From Hydrangea macrophylla (taxonomy: Eukaryota; Streptophyta; Magnoliopsida; Cornales; Hydrangeaceae), in assembly GCA_033977485.1 (NCBI GenBank), contig CM066987.1, positions 52,912,533-52,976,532 of the forward strand: a DNA stretch of 64,000 bases. Direction: 5' to 3'. The position numbers and the translations under genes were made by a program. Positions 48,776-59,765 of the stretch are shown here, piece after piece; the first letter of the stretch is position 1, and every line of letters begins with the position of its first letter. Below the pieces are notes generated by a model, which did not search any database, was not told the origin of the DNA, and saw only the letters and a program-made list of their open reading frames with translations.

Positions 48776-49966
48776 GTAAGGGGTTTTAAAAGAAATAATT
48801 TTTGGATTTTGGCATTTGATGTAGTCTAGGGTTTGGGTAAGGTTTTTCAATCTTTTTGAAGAACCATTTCATCTAAACTAGTTGAATGTCAGGGCAACCG
48901 TCTTACAAACACAGTCAAGTTCACAAAGGAAAAAAAGGGAAAAAAAAGTGGTCTTGTGAAATTCTTGACCAACTTGAGAACAGGACAGGAGCATAGAAAC
49001 TTGCTGCAAACACATAAAAGGCCATGGATAGGCAAGTCAAACTGGAAATGAGAAGAAATAATTCTATAAATCAAGAGAATAAAAGTTTTGGGCTTCAAAT
49101 TATTTGCCTTGATATTGTAGATTGTATGCTGACTATCTAAATCCTTGATGCGAATTTTGTTTTGTCTGTATAATTTTAGTAAATATGAACCTCTCTTTTC
49201 CAAATCAGGACAAAGTTGCTTCTATTTATACATTGGCAGATGGAAGCCTTGGCGATTGGTTTGGAGGCTTCCTATACTCAACCGGCCAACAGGCTAATGA
49301 AGCTATTTAGGACCAGTTATCAGCTCTCAGTTTTACTAGGTTCAAATCCTACACGTTATGATTTAGTTTAACACGCATTTGGGTTAGCTTTTAAAATACA
49401 CTTTTTTTGGGATTAAAAAAAAATATATTTTTTAGGTTTAAAAAAGGAATCAAAATTTTAAAATGCTACTAATTTGGAGCCTTTTTTTAGTTTAAAAAAA
49501 AAACATCTTTTTTTTAATAGGAATCAGATTTTGAAAAGGCTGTGAAAAGATAATCCAACTAGTCACAGCTAGCCCCAAAAAAGCTATCCCAAACCGGCTC
49601 TAAATCCGATGGCTTAAAATTCTGATGCTAATGTTTTCTCTGTCCTTTGTTCTATCTTGGCTGCTCCTCTCAAAGTCTGGCAGTTATATTTGCCTATTTG
49701 GTGCGGGCCTCGTAACTAGCCTTTCTCCTTGTACACTGAGTGTTTTACCACTGACCCTTGGTTATATTGGTACGAATTCCTTGGGTTATATGTTTTAGGC
49801 TCTGTTTGGTCCATGGATTTAGTGAGGGAAAGGAAAGGAAATACTTTTCTTTCTTTGGCTAATAAGGGAAATAGCGAGGCGAATAGGAAGGAAAAGAAGA
49901 TCTAGTGTGAAGAAAATTGAAAATTTTGGATTTTGTGAATCATTTCCCTTGCTTTTCTTACATTTA

Positions 49967-52900
49967 TAAACCAAACCAAACCAAATCAAGCCTTGTGTCC
50001 CAATCAATTGGGGTCGGCTGTATGAATCTTTTTTCTCCATTCTGCATGATCAAGAGCTATATGCTCATTTAAATTATATATATTCATATCTTGTTGCACT
50101 ACATATTCCCAAGTCAGTCTAGGTCTGCCTCTCCCTCTAACCATTCCAGGCACTACGATCTTATCACTCTTTTGCACAGGTGCATCTACAAGCCTTCGTT
50201 GCACATGGCCGAAACATCTAAGTCTATTCTCCCTCAACTTATCCTCAATATGTGTCACTCCTACAGTCTCTCGGATGTACTCATTTCTAATTCTATCTTT
50301 CCTAGTCTTACCACGCATCCATCTTAGCATCCTCATCTCCGCTACACTCACTTTGCTAATGTGTTGTTTCTTATTTGCCCAACACTCTGTCCCGTAGAGC
50401 ATAGCTGGCCTAATAGCTGTCCTATAAAATTTTCCTTTCAATTTTGCTGGTATTCTCCGGTCACATAATACTCCAGAAGCACTCCTCCACTTAAGGCAGC
50501 CCACTTTAATTCTATGGGTCACGTCATCACCAATCTCTCCGTCTCTAATAATCATAGAACCTAGATAGCGAAAGTGTTCCCTCTTTGGGATCTCCTGATC
50601 TTCGATCTTCACTGCTTTGTTGTCTCTACTTCCACTATTGCTAAAAGTACATTCCATGTATTCTGTTTTCGTCCTACTTATCTTTAGCCCCTTAGTCTCT
50701 AGTGCTTCTCTCCAAGCTTCTAGTTTAGTGTTGAGTCCCCTTTTAGTCTCATCAACTAAGACAATATCATCTGCGAACAACATATACCATGGGACCTCAT
50801 CTTGAATGTGTCTAGTCAATTCATCCATAATTAGGGCAAACAAATAAGGGCTCAAGGTCGACCCCTGGTGCAGGCCTACGGTAATTGGGAATTCTCTTGT
50901 TTCTCTGACTGGTGATCTAATTGTAGTAACCGCTTCATCATACATATCCTTCACCACGTCAATATAACCCTTGGTCACTCCTTTCTTCTCTAGCACCCAC
51001 CAAATTAAATCTCTAGGCACTCTATCATAAGCTTTCTCTAAATCAATAAAAACCATATGTAGATCTTTTTTCTTCTCTCTATATTTTTCCATTAGTCTTT
51101 TAAGTAAATAAATTGCTTCCATAGTTGATCTCCCAGGCATAAATCTAAACTGATTTTCTGACATTGATATTGCACCTCTTAAGCGATGCTCCATCACTCT
51201 CTCCCATAGCTTCATAGTATGGCTCATCAACTTAATACCTCTATAGTTGTTGCATTGTTGTACATCTCCTTTACTCTTATATATAGGCACTAGGATGCCC
51301 TTCCTCCACTTATCAGGCATTTTTCTAGTCATTAAAATCATATTAAAAACTTTTGTAAGCCAAGATGCCCCCACATCTCCCAAGCATTTCCAAACCTCAA
51401 TGGGGATCCCATCTGGTCCTAAGGCCTTGCTGGGTTTCATCTTCTTCAAAGAAAATTCCACCTCAAACTTCCTTATTCTCCGATAGAATCTGTATTCTTT
51501 AGTTTCATCGTAACTTCCAGTTTCTTCTTCCATTGTGTTATCCATATGTTTTTCATTCAGCAACTTCTCAAAAAAGCTCTTCCACCTTTCCTTAATCTCT
51601 TGGTCGTTCACTAATACCCTAGAGTCATCGCTTTTTATACACTTAACCTGATTAATATATCTCGTTTTCCTTCATCTCGGCTTAGCAAGCTTATAAATAC
51701 ATTTTTCTCCATCTTTAGTGTCTAATTTGGTGTAGAAGGCGTCATAGGCTTCCATTTTAGCAACTCTAACTGTCCTTTTAACCTCCTTATTTGCACATTT
51801 ATAGCTTTTGAAGTGTTCCTCACTTTTATCATTTTGCCACTTCTTAAAGAAATCCTTTTTGGTTTTTACTGCAGCTTGTACCCCTTCATTCCACCACCAA
51901 GTATCTTTAGAAGCTAACCCTCTTCCCTTCGACTCTCCGAGGACCTCCTTCGATATTCTCGTGATGCACCCTACCATTCTATCCCACATAGTATTGCTTC
52001 CATCTTCCAAATTCCAAGGTGCTTTTGTATACATTCTCTCTTGGAATATTGCTAGTTTCTCGCCTTTAAGGTTCCACCACCTAGTTCGCGGGTTTATAGG
52101 GTCTTTTCTAGTACGACATTGTCCTTTTATATGGATATCTAAAATAGTAAGTCTATGTTGAGATGTTAAACTCTCTCCTGGGATGACCTTACAGTCTTTA
52201 CATGCTAAGCGGTCTGCCTTTCTCACAAGGAACAAATCGATCTGGGATCTATTAGATCCATTCTTAAAGGTTATCAAGTGCTCTTCCCTCTTTTTGAAAA
52301 AGGTGTTTGCTACTACAAGATCATATGCTACGGCAAAATCTAAAATACTCACCCCTGCCTCATTCTGATCTCCAAAACCATACCCCCATGCACCCTCTCA
52401 TATCCAGTTCTATCTTTGCCTACATGGCCATTAAAATCTCCACCTACAATTATCTTCTCTCCTCCCGGTATTTCTTGCATTAAAGCGTCCAACTCATCCC
52501 AGAATTGTCTTTTAGTGTGATCATCCAATCCTACTTGGGGCGCGTATGTACTAATCACATTAATTATATCCACTCCAACAACCAGTTTGATAAGCAATAT
52601 TCTGTCTCCTTTCCTCGTGATTGTCACAACTTTATCCTTGAGGTTCTTGTCAACCACGATTCCGACACCATTTCTATGCCTATCTTTCCCTGTATAGAAT
52701 ATCTTATACCCAGTCTTTTCTACCTCCTTAGCTTTCTCTCCAACCCACTTTGTTTCTTGTAAACATACTACATTAACCTTCCTTCTAATCATAGTGTCTA
52801 CTAGTTCCATAGCTTTACCTGTTAAGGTTCCTATATTCCAAGTTGCTAACCTAAGCCTATAGTTCTGGACTAGCTTCTTTAGACGCAGTGGCCCAGATTA

Positions 52901-53130
52901 GCGCGGGAGGGCGTCGATGCGGCGCCCCTTGCACATTTTTCGAAACGAATGAAGGCAGGCGCAATGCGTCGCTTAAAGGGAATGCCCTAGCATTTACACG
53001 AGTATTCATATTTGGATTCATATCATAAGGATCCAATGGTTTTTTTTTTACGTGCTGGCTGTCGAGCTACCTAACGCACTAACCCTCCTCTTTTATCTGG
53101 GCTTGGGACCGGCAGTGTTGAAACAACCCA
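49967..53130 (-). mobile_element. RTE-clade LINE
   Basis: A non-LTR retrotransposon on the minus strand. In sense orientation the 3' end is TTCATACAGCCGACCCCAAT...AAGGCTTGATTTGG followed by a TTTGG-repeat tail (49967-49985), a form common for plant RTE elements. The 5' part (to about 53130) contains GGTCCCAAGCCCAGATAAAAG, also typical. It lies between two CcdA exons, i.e. in an intron. No target-site duplication was identified. Confidence 0.85.
50004..52880 (-). pseudogene. RTE LINE endonuclease-reverse transcriptase, two lesions
   Basis: The N-terminal part (52880 to about 52385) is an APE-type endonuclease with ATWNIGTLTG, the catalytic QETKW, GVGIVVDKNL, STYAPQVG and GGDFNGHVG. The frame is then shifted by one base in a G5 run near 52383-52387 and continues from 52352. 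A single TGA near 51660 interrupts before the reverse transcriptase (51611-50004), which has KALGPDGIP, NYRGIKLMSH, FRFMPGRST, MVFIDLEKAYDRVPR, the catalytic MLFADDIVLVDE and a C-terminal region with IRNEYIRETVG, LRCFGHVQRR. Only two breaks in about 960 codons indicate a fairly young insertion. Confidence 0.9.
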
Positions 53131-54737
53131 GGCATATGGAATTTAGGCATATGGAGTAAACAACTAGGGAACTGGTTTTCCTTGTTTTGTTTTGTTTTGT
53201 TTTGTTTTTGTGTGTGTGTGTGTGTTTTTTTTTCTTTTATAATCCGCAAACCTAACAGAGCCTTAGCAAAAGTTTTTCTCATCTTGTCATTTCTGATACG
53301 TTGTTTTTTAACTTGCTGGAAATCATCTAGTAGCATTTGGCTCAGGGAAAAGCAGAGCAGAGGTGAAATGACTTCTACACCCCATTCTTTAATTCCTATG
53401 ATGTTTTTTGCTTACAGTTCTTCTCCATCTTATGTTATGTGGTGGAAGATCGTTTGATCATTTTCAGTGAGTTGTAAGTAGCTTAGGAATTTGTAATGAG
53501 TCAATTTAATTCAAGGCTTGGATCTTTCCAACCAGAAGATTTTCATAAAGAAAAGTTGAACATTGTCTGCATTTCTGCCACTAATGAGCTAAATGTTTCT
53601 AATTGTTAAAGAGATACATTTAAAAATGTTTGCTTCTTATACTACATGGACTTGGGGACTACTATTTGGAATCACTTCTTAAATGCACCTTTGGGCCCAT
53701 AGAATTGTTCAATAATAGCATTTTTTAATCATACGATAGCATTGTTCATTATCTAAATCCACCAAACAAAATGAGCCTGATCGAATTGTTCAATAATAGC
53801 ATTATTTAATCATATGCCCCAGGCTAATTCTCCTCCTCCCACCTTTGGGTTTCCCTCCCGGTCATTCTTGCAGGTAATTGAATTACAACTGCCTTCATTT
53901 TTCAACAATTTTGATCCCTGTGCTGTGGCTGCAAATTTTCCTTCAAGTAATGGGCTTTTCCTCTTTTGCTGTCAGTTTTTCATATAGACATGCTTTGGGT
54001 CAAGCTGCCTCCCTGAGTACACCCTTGACACCTCAAAAATATTATAATTTTTTTAAAATTGTCTGACATGACAGGTGTGCAAGCATATTTGGCTGGGCTC
54101 ACATTTCCTTTAGCGGCATCACCTTGCAGCACACCTGTGCTAGCTACCCTGCTTGGATATGTAGCGACATCCAAGGTACTGCAAATCTTGAATTCTGAAT
54201 GATCTGATTACAGATTTATCGTAGTTCTGGTCATTATATGCTAGGACTGTAATTCTCTCTCCCTCTCTCTCTCTCTCTCATGCTGTGGGCAGTGGGTATG
54301 AATCAAGTGTGTTTAGCATCCAGCACGGTGGCAGTATTTGGGTGCAAGCCTGACGAATTTGATCTCCTGGCTAAGAAAACTTTCAGTCCATGGGATATAA
54401 AGCTAAAAACTCATTAAAGAAGAGAATCACGTGACTTATTCAATGTTTGGTAGGAAAGATGGAAAAGTGGAAGGAAAGGAAGGGAGGAGGGTGGAAAGAG
54501 GTATCAGCACTATTATTTCTTCGGAATCCACTTTACATTCAGCACTCTGTAGTATATATTGATTGCATGGCTATGGCTATGGCGAGGCAATTAGATGGAC
54601 ACTCAAGTGGCTTTGTGGACATTCTTAGTGTTTTCCTTCACAGTTAATTAATATTAGAATTAAAAAAATAGTGGAAATTAACTAGAAATTATTTTGTGTG
54701 ACCGTCACATCACTATTACTTCTCTGTTAATGTCGAA

Positions 54738-55050
54738 CCCACGTGCACAACACACAGCAGCCCACGTGCATATAGCAGACTGTCTTCATGGAAAAGACAC
54801 ACGTGCACATAGCAGATTGTCTTCATGGAATGCACCCACGTGCACAGCACACAGCAGTCCACGTGCACAACACACATCAGCCCACGTGCACCGCACACAG
54901 AACACGTGCACAGCACAGCAGCCCATGTTCACAACAGCACAACACAGCACAGCATGCACACAGCAGCACAGCACAGCACGCGTGCAATGCACACACGCAT
55001 GGCAGCGCACAACACGCGCACAGCTAGCACACGTCCACGCGCAATGCACA
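54738..55050. repeat. Minisatellite rich in CACGTG
   Basis: Diverged units of about 22-25 bp built on 'cccacgtgcacagcacacagcag' include seven CACGTG hexamers between 54740 and 54908; later units turn into 'acagcagcacagcac'. A 42-bp subunit with 'gcagattgtcttcatgga' is duplicated (about 54775-54830). Open frames on both strands here are repeat artefacts. Confidence 0.85.
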
Positions 55051-55676
55051 CAGTTTTGGCCTGATTTTCTGGTCATCTTTGCCCTAGATAAATTCAGTTT
55101 AAGTTTTTCCTCAAAACTACAATTTTGTAGCTCTCTGAGTTATCTTCCCACAGCCAAGAACGGGGCATGATTTGAAGTTCCGAATGATGAGAAAACTCCA
55201 TTTTACTAACACACTGTCAGTCTGAAAAACTGCTACTTTTTATTCTGAATTTTATACTTTCAATCTGTTTTGTTCCACAAGATGAATGAATAATCAAACT
55301 CTGAAAACTACAAAGTTATAGGTCTAGTTGTCTTCTTTCCAGAACATTAAGATTTGAATGATTTGAAATTTTGAGTGAAAATTTATGGCCAAAACACTAC
55401 AGCTACTGCAAGCTGCCAAAATAACTGTTTTTTAGTTTATTTTAGCTACTGTTCTTAGGCCATATCTCTCAAACGGTTTGGGTAAAGGTTCTGAAATTTT
55501 AAGGGTAGAAAGATTATGATAAATAGAACAACTTTCATGTAGAACACCTTTGGATTTTTACAATCCCCATGAGCTGAATATAATCTGCAAGTTTTGCTCT
55601 TAGTAAGAATATCACTTTTGTGTTGTTACGATGAATTGAAATTGTAGCTTACAGTGTAATGAATTTCAATTTTCAG

Positions 55677-57438
55677 GTACATCTGTAAGCATGCTTTTGG
55701 TCATTTTCCGGTAACTCTGCATGTTGAGGACATAAAAGCATTTGATCCTAATGAGGATTATGGTAAACTTCATTCTTCTTTGTATTGATGTTGTCGCATC
55801 GTTGTGCTTGAAATTTGGGATTTCTAAAATTTGATTGCTGCCTCATTGTTTTGCTTCTTTGATTTGGTCATTTCTATAGAGTATTAAAACCTTTGTATTG
55901 GTTGATTCCTCTAGCTAAGTGTACTTTTGTCCATTAATATCAATTCTTCAATTAGGAATTTTTATCCTTGTAGGCAGTTTTTGTGTTTGTTGTTTTCGTT
56001 TTCTTTTTCTTTCTCATAGATCCAAGGATAGAGTTAGCTAGTGATTAACAAAGATTGAAAATGGGTTTGCTAGAGTTTTGACTAAATTTGATTCTATTTT
56101 ATACATTTCCGATCAGTTCTTAGCATGAGCACCGTTTGCTTTAGAGCATACCCATACCATGCTCTCTACAATGAATACATTTTTTCTCATTTCAAAATTG
56201 CTCACCCTCCTCTCCCATTGACTAATGTGTGGGGCTCAATTAATTAATTGTGTAAATCAGTGAGTCTCACTGCATTAACCAATAGAAGAGGAGGCCGAGT
56301 GAGCAATTTTGGAGTGAGCAAAACTGCACTTACCTCTGCAGTATACTCCCTCCGTCCCATTTTATGTGTCCCCTTTCCTTTTTGAGATGTCCCAAAATTG
56401 TTGTACACTTTCCTAAATTAGTATGGAAATTTTACTTAATTTCCCAAACAAAGTAATTGTGGTACAATTACACCAACACCCCTCTAACTACTCAGTGGTT
56501 ACTGGTTAGAATCGTCAGAGGCCCATCATCATGCATAGGTTGGTATAAGCCTACCTTTGTGAGAAGGCTTTGAGGGTTGGTGAGTTTACCCGTTCAAGGT
56601 GCAAGCCATGTGAGATTTCTCAATCAAAAAAAAAAAGAAAAAGAAAAAGGAAAGAATAAGAACCGTTGAACTCTGACCAGATTTTGACTCACACCTTTGA
56701 ACTATTTTACGATTTTTACCCAATGGGTTTCAGCAAATTGGTATTTTTTAAGCTTGTTCACATCAGTACTTTGTGTTGTTCCTGCTGTACTTTGTCTATT
56801 AGTTGTGATGTGGTGATCATTTAGTTTAGTCACCTTAATGTGAGGATATTGTAGTTGAAAGGGGTAAAAATAAGGGGGAGAAAATCGGTTGTGATTAGTT
56901 TTTCAATTGTAACAGATTCTTTCTTTAGAAAGAGGGCTGCATCTCTTTGTTCTTCGAAATCCAGACATGAATCCTACATTTCTTAAGAGAGAAAAGAACA
57001 ATGTACCTTGATAACTACAAAAATACCTGTATAATGAGGTTACTAGCACTAGACTGATGGTTTTACTTCCTTTTCTTCAGTTTTGCGGTTGCATTTCACG
57101 AGAGTTCTACCCATCCTCAGTTAGTTGCTCTTGTTGCTCAAGTAAGATGTCATTTGTGTAACACTGTTAGTGTAATGCTTTATTATTCGACATACACTTG
57201 TGAAAGTTAGTAGGAAAAGCATGGAACTTAAAGCTATTCCCGATATAATCTTTATGCATGAATGCATTAAGTTTTAAGTAACCAATTATGTCACTGTTAT
57301 CTTTTCTGCGACTATTCTAAATGGTTTACATGATCTTTAATCTAAATGATTTTTTGTTACATGGTGCAGTTGGAAACATTGAAGATAGTTCAATAGAGAT
57401 CCCAACTGAAGCTAAAGCAGTTCTTGGCTCCTTAAGAA
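55677..57438 (+). pseudogene. Two exons of an unidentified gene
   Basis: Exon A (55677-55762) follows a TTTTCAG acceptor, reads [20 protein letters not shown] then AFDPNEDY, and ends at a GTAAAC donor in phase 1. Exon B (57370-57438) follows ATGGTGCAG, reads GNIEDSSIEIPTEAKAVLGS and ends at GTATGG in phase 1. Phases match, so both likely come from one gene. Possible further exon-like sequence lies at about 57079-57141 (FAVAFHESSTHPQLVALVAQ) but in a phase that does not join. I do not recognise the protein. No start or stop exon was found, so this is a fragment or part of a gene with distant exons. Confidence 0.5.
56346..56455. mobile_element. Left half of a Stowaway MITE
   Basis: CTCCCTCCGTCCCATTTTAT preceded by TA begins a stretch nearly identical to the left half of the Stowaway at 63495-63749, up to 'tttcccaaac'. 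The right terminus is absent, so this copy is truncated. Confidence 0.75.
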
Positions 57439-57689
57439 GTATGGCTGCTCATACAATTATTTTATTTTTGATTGTTTGAGATTTTGGGAAGTTCTAATAT
57501 TGTAATAACTTTGGTGTACATTCTGATTGCTAAATTCATTTTCTTGTAAATTAAATTTTATTTCTAAATATCCATTATTAATTTGTCTTTTACTTTTATT
57601 TTATTTTTTGTGTCGTGCCTACGAGCACGGGCAATGTGTTTATAGGTAAATTGTATTGTATTGATATTGTATAGTAAGGTTTTTTTATT

Positions 57690-58030
57690 TTATAGAATTG
57701 TCACCATAATTGTCAAGGTACTTAGTGGTGACAAATTGAAGGCAATTGTAACCAAATTTGTCATAATACATAGCGGTGACAAAATTAAAATTATTGTCAC
57801 CAAAATTGTCACCGCTAAGAGCAGTGACAACTTTAAAATTATTGTCCGAGTGACAAAGGGAAGGAAATTAACCCTTTAAAGGGTTCTCAAATGGGCAGTG
57901 ACAAACGAAATTGTCACTGCCATGAATAGTGACAAATTTATTGTCACCCCCGGAATTGTCACGGTCTCTGCAGTGACAAAGGCCCTTTGTCACCTCACAG
58001 AGCAGTGACAAATCGGCCATTCTGGTGCAG
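57690..58030. repeat. Right subterminal region of a CACTA-type element
   Basis: Repeats of TTGTCACC and GTGACAAA in both orientations fill about 340 bp and end at ATTCTGGTGCAG. No opposite terminus is found on the left side of this block, unlike the complete small relative at 10973-11272. The only matching inverted end in reach is at 40524. Confidence 0.65.
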
Positions 58031-58139
58031 TTTCTATTAAACTATGTTTTGTGCAAATATTGTATGTTACTGTGAGCAGGAATCAATCGCAAGAAAAGGG
58101 TAAAGCCAGAATACAAAGAGAACATTTCAAAGTTGGAAA

Positions 58140-58845
58140 GGTCATTTCAATCGGTTGAGAAACTGTCAATCGATCGAAAGTGGTTCAATTGATCAGACCA
58201 GTTTCATGCGATTCAAGCTACTGAATGGAAGTTCAATCGATTGATCGGGATTTTTCACTAGAAACTTGCGGGCTGCGCAGCAGAAGCTTCTTGTTAACCC
58301 TAGCCTAAGTTTATCTATAAATATAAGTGTAAAATTAACACGTACAGTGTATGACCTACTTTTAGCTTTCTAGTTTTTGAGGGAGAAAAAGAGTTTCATT
58401 GGTTTTTGTAGGGTTTACCTTTGGATTATTGAAGTTGCTTTGGATTTTCATTGAAGTAATATAAGGTTTTTGTCTTCTAGGTTTCGTATTACTGTTAGTT
58501 ACATTCTGCAAGTAATTTTTCGTAATATAACTCAAGTTTTCATTGAACATTGCATGTTAGTTTAATTTGCTTTGATAATCCATAGTTTTTCATAGATTTG
58601 TATGTTTAGATCACAGCCAAACTTTTCTGCAACTTCAATAATGTCAAAGTAGATTAGGAGTTGGGAGATCACGATGAAGCATTGATCTTCCAGCCTCTGC
58701 CATGAAATCTGCAGAAAAGGCCCGTTCAATCGATCGAACCTATTTTGATCGATTGAAAATGAGCCAGAGTCAATCGATTGAACTCAGTTCAATCGATTGA
58801 AAGATGACCTAGTTCAACCGATTGTGTCTATGCAATCAATTGAAA
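58140..58845. repeat. Scattered palindromic TTCAATCGATTGAA motifs
   Basis: About ten full or variant copies occur in two clusters, 58140-58250 and 58720-58845. The segment between includes a TATA-like 'tctataaatata' (58313-58324). The layout suggests part of an LTR or promoter of another retroelement; no ends or coding region were found. Confidence 0.5.
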
Positions 58846-59335
58846 GGGAAAATTCTTGAGATTATTCTTTTAAGCATTCTAGGACCTTCTGTTTTAAAAT
58901 TTTGTCATCAAATTGATCCAATAAGTTCAGTTTGGCAAACAAATTTTAGAATTTATGCCTTAAGGCCAGTTTCTTCAATGACTTTTGCAAACCACTTTGA
59001 ATGCTAACACCATTTAGAGTGTGAATCTTAATCATTGATTTAAACTACCACATGGTATTTTATAACACTTGAAGATGACATAGCTACACATTAGTCATGT
59101 CCACCACAGTATGGTTAATGTAAAGGCTATTGATTCATTATCTTTAAAAAATGCGGAATGGTGAAGAGGACTGAACTCCATAACGCATTAATGAGTACGC
59201 ATGGTAAAGGTTAGTTCAATGTGGATTCGTGTGATCCTAACGCTTCCCTTTAATTCAGTAAAACCGTTTTAAAATTTGTTAGTTAATTAGTAGTTTAATA
59301 TAATTACTTTATTTTTAAGTAGTGATTAATCTATG
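58846..59335. other. Intergenic DNA without recognised gene
   Basis: AT-rich sequence between the palindrome clusters and the second Tekay-like LTR. Nothing further was recognised. Confidence 0.45.
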
Positions 59336-59757
59336 TGTAGTACCTATAATTTTCTCTATTTTTAATAAATCAGTTTTTCGGATTTATGTTATTTAACCTA
59401 TTATTGTATCATTTAAATTATGTGACTATATCAATGTGGTAGTATAGCTAATTAGACTATAGGCACTGTATCGACTTGAACATAATAAGACTTAACTTAG
59501 TACCGGACTCGGACCCAGACATTAGAAATAATATCCGGTTGCACGTAAATCTAGATCGACATGTATATCAAGGACTTTTGCACGTAAGCTGAGAAAGTGG
59601 CATGAAACCCGAGGTGGGCCCCACCATGGCCAGCCACATGGCAACCCATGTGCCACCCTCTCCAGATGTCACCACTTGCCATGACACTTGTCCACTACAA
59701 GGACATGTGTCCTAGCTTGCACACATGCAAGGTGACACATGCCCACCACGATTCTCC

Positions 59758-59765
59758 TATATAAG
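59758..59765 (+). promoter_or_regulatory. TATA box of the second LTR
   Basis: TATATAAG lies 422 bp from the LTR start, exactly the same offset as TATATATA in the other element's 3' LTR. Confidence 0.7.

Larger units (their letters stand above)
47816..54175 (+). pseudogene. CCDA: CcdA-type thylakoid thiol-disulfide transporter, broken and incomplete
   Basis: Plant CCDA moves reducing equivalents across the thylakoid membrane for cytochrome c maturation. Exons on the plus strand: possible transit-peptide exon about 47816-47938 (…CCIGFSSSVCCSHHGYRD; weak); 49209-49339 ([19 protein letters not shown]); 49676-49769 ([19 protein letters not shown], containing the redox SPC motif); 53331-53362 (AFGSGKSRAE); 53874-53946 ([15 protein letters not shown]); 54075-54175 ([26 protein letters not shown], second SPC motif). 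All junctions are in phase. Lesions: TAG at 49308-49310; an 8-bp insertion near 49692 that shifts frame; the exon expected between 53362 and 53874 (next membrane helices) is absent; exons after 54175 are absent. A LINE sits between 49769 and 53331. It is therefore a nonfunctional copy, perhaps transposon-captured. Confidence 0.85.
40524..58030 (+). mobile_element. Candidate 17.5-kb CACTA-type element with captured gene fragments
   Basis: The left end reads CTACACCAAAATAGCAGATT and is followed by TTGTCAC/GTGACAA repeats (to about 40680). The right end, read inward, is CTGCACCAGAATGGCCGATT followed by the same repeats (57690-58030). Each side has only one end of the inverted pair, so the two halves plausibly belong together. 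The interior has a CT-rich leader-like segment (40800-41070), plus-strand exons of a CcdA-like gene and of an unidentified gene, and later insertions (a CACTA element and a LINE). No target duplication was found, and a standalone 300-bp relative exists at 10973-11272, so two truncated small elements remain a real alternative. Confidence 0.4.

Noticed and set aside
54694..55170. 158-codon open frame rich in His, Ala and Thr on the plus strand, with long frames also on the minus strand
   Set aside because: It is produced by the CACGTG/CACAGCA minisatellite; all frames stay open because the repeat lacks stops, and no domain is visible.
56495..56660. Possible tRNA-derived SINE with A-rich tail
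   Set aside because: An A-rich tail and a weak B-box-like GTTCAAGG are present, but no convincing A box or target-site duplication was found.
57079..57141. Exon-like FAVAFHESSTHPQLVALVAQ between the two unidentified exons
   Set aside because: The acceptor and donor look acceptable, but the required phase does not match either neighbouring exon, so it is not included in the exon model.
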